35,458 nucleotides of DNA from a virus, in IMG/VR virus record IMGVR_UViG_3300038954_000315, positions 1 to 35,458 of that record. One strand, 5' to 3'. Positions 16,902-22,620 of the stretch are shown here, in pieces. Below the pieces are notes generated by a model, which saw nothing but the letters and a program-made list of their open reading frames with translations, was not told the origin of the DNA and did no database searches. Numbering within the stretch: position 1 is the first letter of the stretch; each line of letters starts with the position of its first letter. The position numbers and the translations under genes were made by a program.

Positions 16902-17067
16902 TATTCCTGAAAACCTCCAAGGTAGCGTACACAACTGAAAAAACACCAACAACAGGCCAAAAAATTCCCAATACAAAGCAAGGAATGCCACCGCCTTCTA
17001 ATTCATATAAAAAACAAGTAAAAACAAAAAGACCTGTGAAATAAAGCAGCAAGACTAGATAAATCAT
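16894..17067 (-). CDS. Small two-helix membrane protein (57 aa)
   Basis: A 57-residue protein starting MIYLVLLLYFTGLFVFT, with two strongly hydrophobic segments (residues 2-18 and about 31-50) separated by a short loop with ELEGGG. The ATG at 17067 overlaps the stop of the ParB-methyltransferase gene (ATGA) and has GGAGG about seven bases upstream. Its end overlaps the polymerase start by eight bases. It is therefore a real link in this operon. The function is unknown; a holin-like role is possible by shape only, but its place among replication genes argues against calling it that. Confidence 0.6.
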   Translation of the reverse strand: MIYLVLLLYFTGLFVFTCFLYELEGGGIPCFVLGIFWPVVGVFSVVYATLEVFRNNA

Positions 17068-18341
17068 TTCTTTTCCTCCAACCACTTCATAGTGAAACTT
17101 TTCCCATCTTCTATATTAGCCTCATATTTTTCACAGCCTATCCAACGACGTTTTGTTAGAAATGCCGCACGAAGAGAAGATAGACCTCCAGCAAAACCAT
17201 CAAAAACAAGATCTGCTTCGTTAGAAAATATTTTCATAAATTCTACTATAAGCGACTCCGGCATCTGTGCTCTGTGGATACGATCTTTTCTGACTATTTC
17301 ATGCGGAAAATAATTAGCACATCCCTTAATGGATAACTCTGGATTACCTTTCCAAGCCAAAACAGCAAATTGTGTAGCACTCCCGGGTTTGAGATGCGGT
17401 TGTTTTGTTTTTCCAGCTGTTCCCATTTTTACCCAAATAAGCGGTATGGCCGATGTTTTGAAACCAGAATCATGTAACCACGTTCTTATTTCCGCGAAAA
17501 GGTTAAAATCGCACCACATGACCATATATTTATTGTTTTTGAGTACCCTGTATAAATGGGGGATAATCGTTTTTAGGAGGGAAATAATTTCTTCTGGTTC
17601 ATCGTCATAAGGTATGTCATAATAATCGGTGTCGAGAAGTTTATCGTAATTTATAGCGAACGGGGGGTCGATAAAGATGAAATCGATTAATTCGTCTTCC
17701 AATTGTGGGAGGTACTTTTCAATAGGAGAAGCAGTTACATTTGAGAAATATTTTTCTATGTTACCGGTATATTTAACTTTTTTGGCTTTTGTTTTTCTTA
17801 CAATGTCAAGCGCGAAGTTCTCGTTTTCTCTTTTTATCCTATTGAGACACTCTGTGATGGTTGTACAATCTTTGACGAGATGAAGATTTTCATTGATAAG
17901 TAACATTCGTGATACATAAGAAACATCACGTCCTATTCGCTTTGCCGTGTGTGATAAAGACCAACCTTCTGTCACATTGCCTTGTATAGCTTTACCGTGG
18001 TGTTTGATTCCTTGAGTATGGATGTCTTTAATTAGACAAGATTTTTCTTGCACTGTAAAATCCTCTCGATGGTCATTTTCTTCTAACTGAGAGACTAAAG
18101 CATCGACAGAAGGATTTATGATGAAATGTTTACCTTGTTCAAGTTCTGTATAGCCACAAAAATCTCGTAAAGCTCGAAGCCTTCGACGACCTGCACAAAC
18201 CTCAAAACCTTTAGGAGTTTGTTTTACTAGAATAGGTTGATGCAGACCTGTGTTTCTGATAGAAACGCCCAAATTTGTTATGTCAGTTTCTTCAAAACGG
18301 TAATCACTTTCTACGTAGAACTGTTCTATAGGAATCTTCAT
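17064..18341 (-). CDS. ParB-like domain fused to DNA methyltransferase
   Basis: A 425-residue protein. Residues 1-70 are a ParB/Srx-type domain with the CAGRRRLRALRD box (49-60). Residues 125-150 form a helix-turn-helix (SLSHTAKRIGRDVSYVSRM) as in ParB. Residues 215-425 are an N4/N6 DNA methyltransferase with FIDPPF (motif IV, 224-228) before DLVFDGFAGGLSS (motif I, about 377-389), the order of beta-class enzymes. It probably methylates phage DNA at sites chosen with help of the HTH, or protects it from restriction. The start at 18341 has GGAGC five bases upstream. A terminator lies just upstream, so it may have its own promoter or depend on read-through. Confidence 0.82.
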   Translation of the reverse strand: MKIPIEQFYVESDYRFEETDITNLGVSIRNTGLHQPILVKQTPKGFEVCAGRRRLRALRDFCGYTELEQGKHFIINPSVDALVSQLEENDHREDFTVQEKSCLIKDIHTQGIKHHGKAIQGNVTEGWSLSHTAKRIGRDVSYVSRMLLINENLHLVKDCTTITECLNRIKRENENFALDIVRKTKAKKVKYTGNIEKYFSNVTASPIEKYLPQLEDELIDFIFIDPPFAINYDKLLDTDYYDIPYDDEPEEIISLLKTIIPHLYRVLKNNKYMVMWCDFNLFAEIRTWLHDSGFKTSAIPLIWVKMGTAGKTKQPHLKPGSATQFAVLAWKGNPELSIKGCANYFPHEIVRKDRIHRAQMPESLIVEFMKIFSNEADLVFDGFAGGLSSLRAAFLTKRRWIGCEKYEANIEDGKSFTMKWLEEKK

Positions 18342-18351
18342 GACTAGCTCC

Positions 18352-18391
18352 AAAAAATAAACCACTCCCCACCAAGAAGGTGAAGAGTGGT
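18352..18391 (-). terminator. Rho-independent terminator
   Basis: On the minus strand a stem ACCACTC ... GAGTGGT (7 bp, arms at 18361-18367 and 18385-18391) is followed by TTATTTTTT. It lies 11 bases after the DUF669-like gene and 11 bases before the ParB-methyltransferase start, so it would end the recombination operon. Confidence 0.85.
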
Positions 18392-18401
18392 TCCGGAAAG
18401 T

Positions 18402-18788
18402 TTAAGAAATTTTGTCGATTTTCGAGATGTTATTACCGCTACGTCCAGGAGGCGCGCCTTTTTCGCCTTCGGGGATAAATTTAACAGTAAGAATGGCCTC
18501 TAGACCTTCAAACTCTTTTGTGTCCAGTTGCACACCTGATTCGATTCCCACCAACTCGCAATACTGCTTGACTTTCCAGTCGGTTTCGAGAAGAACATTA
18601 TCGGGGATTCTTCTTCCAGCGTATTCACCAGAAGTAATTTCCCACCAAAAGGTCAACATGTTCTTCCCAGACTGCGATTTCTTAAATTCTACTCCTCCGG
18701 GATTAATCTTCGCCTCATACTGATCGGTCGGTAAGGCCTCAAATCCACTCTTTACATCTTTAAGGTCATAATCGAGATCAACTTTCAT
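18402..18788 (-). CDS. DUF669-like protein, candidate ssDNA-binding protein
   Basis: A 128-residue acidic protein with the pattern of phage DUF669 proteins: TDQYEAKI near residue 22, SQSGKNMLTFWWEITSGEYAG (in two parts, residues about 38-58), then a beta-rich domain and a Gly-rich, flexible tail. Such proteins are encoded beside Sak4/RecA-like genes and are thought to be single-strand DNA-binding partners. AGGAG lies six bases before the ATG. It is the last gene before the terminator. Binding to DNA is inferred from family context. Confidence 0.65.
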   Translation of the reverse strand: MKVDLDYDLKDVKSGFEALPTDQYEAKINPGGVEFKKSQSGKNMLTFWWEITSGEYAGRRIPDNVLLETDWKVKQYCELVGIESGVQLDTKEFEGLEAILTVKFIPEGEKGAPPGRSGNNISKIDKIS

Positions 18789-18790
18789 TT

Positions 18791-19621
18791 TTACTCCTTT
18801 TCAATGGTTTTCTGTTGGTCCTCCGGGGGCGTCCAGTTAGGGGGCGGGAGTTCTCTGCCTAACGCTTGTTCGAGATAAGGCTTCATTTTAGCAAAGGTAG
18901 GAAAACTAATGTCAGGAATGAGACATCGACTACCGGCGTCGGTGTTGTCGTCAGGAATAGTCTGGAGCTTCCGGATGACCTTTCTTTCGTTCCGAGTGCC
19001 TTTAATCTCATTGTAAAGATAAAGATGGTCAGTAACTAGAGAAGGCAAACGGTGTCGCTTGTTGGTTTTGATTAAGATATAACGTTTCTTGTCACCTGTT
19101 AAGTCATCTTCTCTCACCTCCTCATGCGCTATAATGATTACTGAGCATTTTCTTGTGCCGTCCCATAAAATGTCTTGTAGTTCTTCCAACTCGTTTATGT
19201 ATTTGTTCCACTCGTCCCAGCCGAATTTTTCTTTTTTGCCTGGTTGAATATAATTAGCTATATATTCACCTGCACGAGATAAATTATCTATAATAACTGT
19301 ATCATCGCCGCTCAGTGTCTTACACCAAGAACGTAGAAGTTTTTTGGCTTTTAACCATGCTGGTTGGGTGGCCATTTTCTGCATCTTGACAAGTTCTAGA
19401 AAATCGGGGTCGGTGGTCTCATTCTCGTCGATGTTTACAGTTTGTACATCAAAGTCTAAGTTAAATTTCGCGCGTAGCCCTCGAACACTCATTAACGCTT
19501 GAGGATCAAGTGTAACAAAGTGCGGGTTGGGATATTGCGAGGCAAGGACAGTTTTACCAGTTTTATACGGCCCCCATAACATGTGACAGAATGTTGTATC
19601 TTTTTCGTCTGTCATCTTCAT
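18791..19621 (-). CDS. Sak4-like RecA-fold ATPase (recombination)
   Basis: A 276-residue P-loop ATPase with Walker A GPYKTGKT (17-24) and Walker B DTVIIDN (107-113). The gap between them (90 residues) and the short length fit the Sak4/AAA_24 group of phage single-strand annealing ATPases, minimal RecA-fold proteins. The segment IIIAHEEVREDDLTGDKKRY matches the strand and DNA-contacting loop after Walker B. A Pro-rich tail (PPPNWTPPE) ends the protein. Neighbours (nuclease upstream, DUF669-like gene two bases downstream) support a recombination role. GGAGAAG lies before the ATG at 19621. Confidence 0.75.
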   Translation of the reverse strand: MKMTDEKDTTFCHMLWGPYKTGKTVLASQYPNPHFVTLDPQALMSVRGLRAKFNLDFDVQTVNIDENETTDPDFLELVKMQKMATQPAWLKAKKLLRSWCKTLSGDDTVIIDNLSRAGEYIANYIQPGKKEKFGWDEWNKYINELEELQDILWDGTRKCSVIIIAHEEVREDDLTGDKKRYILIKTNKRHRLPSLVTDHLYLYNEIKGTRNERKVIRKLQTIPDDNTDAGSRCLIPDISFPTFAKMKPYLEQALGRELPPPNWTPPEDQQKTIEKE

Positions 19622-19672
19622 GATTCTTCTCCTTTCCTAGAAACTCATCCCTTGAATTTTCTATAAACCCCA

Positions 19673-20434
19673 TTACCATTCTAGCTCCTTTTGCGCTTCT
19701 GAAATGTCATAACAGTTATTGATGACCTTTTTCCTTATCTCCGGGTTAGAAATGCAAATATCATAATATTCACACTGGCGGTTGTAGTCATAACAAGCCC
19801 CACTTGTTCTAGGAATGATTTTGTCCGTTACACATTTCTTGTAGAAGTCTTTCCAGTAAGCGAATTCTACCATCCATTCTGATATTTCGTCATCTGAGTA
19901 TCGAACGCGGGTGAAACTTACATTGATTGAATTTGGGTCTAAATTGCACAAAACAAATTGCTTGGCACCGTATTTCTCTTTAGCCCCAATGTAATAAGAT
20001 ATGAACTGATCGACAGGTTTTGTTACTAGGTAATAGGGATTGGTAGTTTTTAACTCTATAAGAGTTAATTCGCCATCCTTCTTGGCCACTAAATCAAATT
20101 TACCTTTCCATACATCTTCGTCTATAGGGAAAGTAAAATATTCTTCAGAAGAAATAAGCTCGTAGTCAAATTTATGGTAAAATTGCCTTACAAGACAAAG
20201 TGCTGTTTGTTTGCTTTTTGTTCTTCCGGGGGGCCATAAAAGTCCCTCTAAATAATCAACAGCATCTTCGAGGGATTGAGTTAACGAAAGCTCCACGCCT
20301 TTATGAACCGCTTTACCGAAAAACAGGTCGGAGTTTACTTTCTCTCCTTTTTTAACTAGCCCTAGTTCATACTTATAGAAAGCCTTTGCAACGCAGCGTT
20401 TCGCTTCGCTGACCTGAGATGATCGAAAAATCAT
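19673..20434 (-). CDS. PD-(D/E)XK nuclease with Fe-S Cys cluster (Cas4/AddB-like)
   Basis: A 253-residue nuclease. Conserved features in order: Cys14, GKAVHKGVE (His44), GKFDLVAK (Asp114), LIELKTT (Glu127, Lys129), QFISYY (Gln143, Tyr147), and three C-terminal Cys at 214, 221 and 227. Cys14 plus these three is the pattern of a 4Fe-4S cluster stapling the fold in Cas4 and AddB. It probably resects double-strand ends to give ssDNA for the Sak4-like ATPase. The ATG overlaps the upstream stop (ATGA). All catalytic residues are present. Confidence 0.82.
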   Translation of the reverse strand: MIFRSSQVSEAKRCVAKAFYKYELGLVKKGEKVNSDLFFGKAVHKGVELSLTQSLEDAVDYLEGLLWPPGRTKSKQTALCLVRQFYHKFDYELISSEEYFTFPIDEDVWKGKFDLVAKKDGELTLIELKTTNPYYLVTKPVDQFISYYIGAKEKYGAKQFVLCNLDPNSINVSFTRVRYSDDEISEWMVEFAYWKDFYKKCVTDKIIPRTSGACYDYNRQCEYYDICISNPEIRKKVINNCYDISEAQKELEW

Positions 20435-20646
20435 TTGATGCCTTTGTTAAGGAGATTTTCGAACTCTATGTCTTTCTTTTTCTTGGCGGCTACAGATTTT
20501 TTCGTTGTAGATTTCTTTCGACCTTCTCGGAGTTTTTCTTCAAAACGGTCGATCTCTTTTAGTTCAAGTTTTTCTATCATGTCTTGGATTTCTTGCTGGG
20601 TAAGCTCAGTGATGTCTTTACCATTTAAGAGATCTTCGAAACGCAT
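20431..20646 (-). CDS. Small Lys/Glu-rich helical protein
   Basis: A 71-residue protein, highly charged, with a predicted coiled-coil (DMIEKLELKEIDRFEEKL) followed by a basic stretch (KKSTTKKSVAAKKKK). GAAAGG lies five bases before the ATG and its stop overlaps the nuclease start by four bases, so it belongs to the recombination operon. The basic part could bind nucleic acid. I do not recognise the family. Confidence 0.55.
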   Translation of the reverse strand: MRFEDLLNGKDITELTQQEIQDMIEKLELKEIDRFEEKLREGRKKSTTKKSVAAKKKKDIEFENLLNKGIK

Positions 20647-20669
20647 TTTTTACCTTTCTTGGTAGAAAT

Positions 20670-20723
20670 TTAGAGGGTTATCCGGGGGTGGTCAGGGATC
20701 GGCCTGTCTGGTGTCTGGTACAT
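20670..20723 (-). CDS. Possible 17-residue leader peptide
   Basis: ATG at 20723 preceded by AAAGGAGA at good distance opens a 17-residue frame (MYQTPDRPIPDHPRITL) that overlaps the end of the alanine-repeat gene and stops 24 bases before the next start. It could be a leader or a chance ORF. The strong ribosome binding site is the only support. Confidence 0.25.
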   Translation of the reverse strand: MYQTPDRPIPDHPRITL

Positions 20724-21268
20724 GGTTGGTCTCCTTTCGCTAGAATCGGCGCTTCCGGGTAATGCTTACGTACTATGTCAGCACACTTCGCCTGTGCCTG
20801 ATCCTCTTTGCCGTGGCTTGCGGCATTGGCGGCATAGGCGGCGGCATAGGCAGCGACATGGGCTGCGGCATAAGCGGCATCGGCGGCGGCATCGGCGGCG
20901 ACATGGGCTATGGCACAGGTTGCATAGACTGTGGCATAGGCGGCATCGGCGGCGGCCAGCACATCCGACAACAAAACACTCTCCTCTCCCCGCGCCCATT
21001 TTTCCGCAGTTTCTATGGCAATACGGGGCCTATTTTCGCCCTCCGGCACATACGACAACGTCAACCTTGCACACTCACAAACGCACAAAATAAGACGTTT
21101 CCTACTGTCTGACTCAGGCGATCCGGACAACTTTCCAAGCAACCAAAGCATCCAATCGCTCCGAGTGCAATCCTGCCATGCGGATTCAAGGGTTTCGTGG
21201 TTTTTCTCACACCAATCCACGGCCTCTTCACATGCGTTCATTTCTTTGAGTTGTTCGATGTATGTCAT
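20678..21268 (-). CDS. Alanine-repeat protein, Imm5-like
   Basis: A 196-residue protein with a non-repetitive N-terminus (EAVDWCEKNHETLESAW, then TRSDWMLWLLGKLSG). A central alanine-rich repeat region (residues about 105-150) has units such as DAAYAAAHVAAYAAA. The combination of a SDWMLWLL-type start and Ala-rich helical repeats resembles phage proteins annotated as Imm-5-like putative immunity proteins, although no activity has been assigned with certainty. GGAGGA lies seven bases before the ATG. The DNA is much GC-richer than surrounding genes and the repeats are tandem at DNA level (20820-20960), both signs of separate origin. Confidence 0.6.
   Translation of the reverse strand: MTYIEQLKEMNACEEAVDWCEKNHETLESAWQDCTRSDWMLWLLGKLSGSPESDSRKRLILCVCECARLTLSYVPEGENRPRIAIETAEKWARGEESVLLSDVLAAADAAYATVYATCAIAHVAADAAADAAYAAAHVAAYAAAYAANAASHGKEDQAQAKCADIVRKHYPEAPILAKGDQPCTRHQTGRSLTTPG
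20820..20960. repeat. GC-rich tandem repeat within the alanine-repeat gene
   Basis: The plus strand shows many copies of GGCGGCATCGGCGGCGGCAT-like units and variants, which encode the DAAYAAA-type peptide repeats on the minus strand. The repetition can expand or contract by slippage. Confidence 0.6.
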
Positions 21269-21271
21269 TAG

Positions 21272-21382
21272 CTATCCTCCCAAGCACATCAGCAATACGG
21301 CTCCCGCGTAGAGGAGGACGAACAAAACTATCCCCCCTATAATATCCCTCAGCCACTCCAATATCGGTCGTTCGCGATGCAT
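21272..21382 (-). CDS. Single-helix membrane peptide (36 aa)
   Basis: A 36-residue peptide starting MHRERPILEWLRD with one strong hydrophobic segment (IVLFVLLYAGAVLLMCL). GGAAGGAG lies six bases before the ATG. It ends just before the alanine-repeat gene, with its stop beside that gene's ribosome binding site, so the two are probably coupled. Positive N-terminus suggests N-in orientation. Function unknown; small membrane peptides in accessory operons can act as inhibitors or toxins, but nothing here shows that. Confidence 0.55.
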   Translation of the reverse strand: MHRERPILEWLRDIIGGIVLFVLLYAGAVLLMCLGG

Positions 21383-21384
21383 GG

Positions 21385-21579
21385 CTACTCCTTCCTGAAT
21401 GTGTATTCCTGCCTGCCTTCCATTCCATCCAAGAGACGCGAAGAGATAGCGGTCATTGCAAAGCCAATCTTCGCCGCATCTTCGGAGTCAAACTCCGCCC
21501 CATCCCCCGGCAGCCCGTCAATCACTGCGATTGGCTTGCCGTTGCGGTCTTTGGTGAGTGTTGCGGTGATGGTGTGCAT
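21385..21579 (-). CDS. Small hypothetical protein (64 aa)
   Basis: A 64-residue protein starting MHTITATLTKDRNGKPIAVI and ending YTFRKE. It looks like a small alpha/beta fold with a beta hairpin (TATLTKDRNGKPIAVIDG) and one helix (SEDAAKIGFAMTAISSRL). The start at 21579 has AAGGAAGGG six bases upstream; longer in-frame versions lack one. It precedes the 36-residue membrane peptide gene by two bases. Not recognised. Confidence 0.55.
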   Translation of the reverse strand: MHTITATLTKDRNGKPIAVIDGLPGDGAEFDSEDAAKIGFAMTAISSRLLDGMEGRQEYTFRKE

Positions 21580-21936
21580 GGTGTGCCCTTCCTTAAAATT
21601 TGGAGGAATGGGAGAAGCCAGAAACTCCCGGTTATATTGTGGTGCGGTGCAACCCTGGCTTTTTGATTTTTCCTCCGGGTTAAAATGGATGCGGGAACCC
21701 TGCGCGCCGTCCAACCCGCAATCCGTGGCGGCCCCTATCGTCGTAGCGGTAGGGGGATGGTGTTGTGGCCCCCGCCATAGGTTTAAGGGCCTCCGTATTT
21801 AGCCCTCCACGCCTCGCCAATTTTGACACCGGGCCAGTGTCTCCCTCTTCAGGAGGCTTGTGCATGGATGCTGTTCAACCTGGGCGGGTCAGGTGTTGCC
21901 CAATCTTTATTCCCGGCCACAAATTGTGAAAGAACT
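21580..21936. other. GC-rich spacer of 357 bp without a clear gene
   Basis: Between the tRNA and the 64-residue gene. A 61-codon minus-strand frame (21680-21865) lacks a good ribosome binding site and has a low-complexity Pro/Arg/Gly composition, so I do not call it. No tRNA or terminator was found by eye. The high GC content matches the island to its left rather than the phage core. Confidence 0.5.
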
Positions 21937-22010
21937 TGGTAGCGGGAGGTGGACTCGAACCACCATACGAGACTTATAAGACCTCCGAGTTGCCCTTACT
22001 CTATCCCGCT
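21937..22010 (-). tRNA. tRNA-Ile (anticodon UAU), CCA encoded
   Basis: The minus strand folds into a 74-base tRNA. The acceptor stem is AGCGGGA/TCCCGCT and the D stem GAGT/ACTC. The anticodon stem GAGGT/GTCTC has two G-U pairs and loop CTTATAA. The T arm is GGTGG TTCGAGT CCACC, followed by discriminator A and genomic CCA (21937-21939). Positions 34-36 are UAU, reading AUA. Phages with AT-rich genomes often carry this tRNA because bacterial hosts read AUA with few tRNAs, and ATA codons are frequent in the genes here. The anticodon stem is somewhat weak. Confidence 0.85.
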
Positions 22011-22020
22011 GGCAGAGATT

Positions 22021-22089
22021 TTTGGGGACAAAGGCTCTTTCACACCGTGGCAGACCGTTTCAACCACATAAAGTACCTTTGCCCCCAAA
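22021..22089 (-). ncRNA. Long inverted repeat / RNA hairpin upstream of the tRNA
   Basis: Arms at 22021-22034 and 22076-22089 pair over 14 bases in a minus-strand RNA, with one G-U pair (at DNA level one mismatch). The loop is 41 bases and contains further GTGG/CCAC pairing potential. It fills the short gap between the tRNA (10 bases away) and the preceding gene. It may be a processing signal, a separate small RNA or a structural element; there is no U-tract, so it does not look like a standard terminator. Confidence 0.5.
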
Positions 22090-22094
22090 TTGAA

Positions 22095-22484
22095 CTACTC
22101 TTCGCCGAGAAGGTTGATGATGGTATCCCAGTCACTGTTCCGGAAAGCAGTCTGAACGCCGTCCTTCAGCTCCGGATCAGAATTAATATCCGTAGCTCGT
22201 TCAAACACAAGACCGAGGGCGCGTTGCTTCTTGGAGCTTCTCCCTCCACCTGGTTGATACCCATTCACAATCTCCTCGACCTCTTCCTGAGTTTTCCCTT
22301 TACGGAAGGCTTCGCGTCCGAGATTCTGAATACGAACGTCAAGACCTGATTCAAAAACGTCCCAGGCACCTTCACGTCCCAAAACCTCTTCTGCCTCTTC
22401 GTAGTTTTCGGGATAACGCTCATAGGAAAACTCCCAACTCTCGCCTGTTGATGCTGACTTTACCTCAAACTTCTTGTTCTTCAT
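22095..22484 (-). CDS. Hypothetical acidic protein (129 aa)
   Basis: A 129-residue, very acidic protein. It has helices around SYERYPENYEEAEEVLGREG and ESGLDVRIQNLGREAFR, a Gly-rich linker (GYQPGGGRSSKKQ) and a helical C-terminus ending IINLLGEE. AAAGGAGAG lies five to six bases before the ATG at 22484. It is the first gene after the operator-rich promoter region, and the tRNA follows it, so both are probably on one transcript. An acidic DNA-mimic or a small virion component is possible; I do not recognise it. Confidence 0.6.
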   Translation of the reverse strand: MKNKKFEVKSASTGESWEFSYERYPENYEEAEEVLGREGAWDVFESGLDVRIQNLGREAFRKGKTQEEVEEIVNGYQPGGGRSSKKQRALGLVFERATDINSDPELKDGVQTAFRNSDWDTIINLLGEE

Positions 22485-22509
22485 GCTAGCTCTCCTTTGT
22501 TTTAGTTAC

Positions 22510-22526
22510 GTTGGTAATATACCAAC
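22510..22526. promoter_or_regulatory. Palindrome, candidate operator
   Basis: GTTGGTA ATA TACCAAC, two perfect 7-base arms, just upstream of the ribosome binding site of the 22095-22484 gene. Confidence 0.5.
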
Positions 22527-22541
22527 ACATGAAATTGATTC

Positions 22542-22572
22542 AACGTTAAACAAATTACGTACATTTAACGTT
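22542..22572. promoter_or_regulatory. Inverted repeat AACGTTAAA / TTTAACGTT, candidate operator
   Basis: Two perfect 9-base arms separated by 13 bases, with TACGTA at the centre. It lies just downstream of the candidate -10 box on the minus strand, a place where a bound repressor would block transcription. Confidence 0.5.
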
Positions 22573-22586
22573 TTGCAATGCGTATT

Positions 22587-22615
22587 TTTTAACGCATGGG
22601 AAAACAAAATGTCAA
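22587..22615 (-). promoter_or_regulatory. Candidate sigma-70 promoter upstream of 22484
   Basis: Minus strand TTGACA (22610-22615), 17-base spacer, TTAAAA (22587-22592). The -35 is perfect, the -10 is weak, so it may need an activator or another sigma factor. A short hairpin (ATGCGT/ACGCAT, 22579-22598) covers the -10. Confidence 0.45.
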
Positions 22616-22620
22616 GCGAT

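Noticed and set aside
19563-19679. 38-codon minus-strand frame with AAGGAG before ATG 19679, overlapping the Sak4-like start
   Set aside because: Its ribosome binding site lies within the end of the nuclease gene and the frame overlaps the ATPase gene by 59 bases; the charged sequence shows no fold. Kept only as a weak possibility.
20820-20960. Possible CRISPR-like repeat array
   Set aside because: The repeats are short, contiguous and in frame with alanine codons; there are no regular unique spacers.
20722-21112. Plus-strand frames rich in Gly, Arg and His opposite the alanine-repeat gene
   Set aside because: Low-complexity shadow of the GC-rich repeats; the minus frame has a proper ribosome binding site and an intelligible N-terminus.
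21680-21865. 61-codon minus-strand frame in the GC-rich spacer
   Set aside because: No good ribosome binding site and Pro/Arg-rich low-complexity sequence.
21936-22349. Plus-strand reading frame of 137 codons starting with a VAGGGLEPP-type peptide
   Set aside because: It is read through the antisense of the tRNA gene, a classic false ORF, and covers the opposite-strand gene at 22095.
22579-22598. Hairpin ATGCGT/ACGCAT as terminator of the helicase operon
   Set aside because: The stem is only 6 bp, there is no following U-tract, and it overlaps a -35/-10 arrangement, so it is better treated as part of the promoter.
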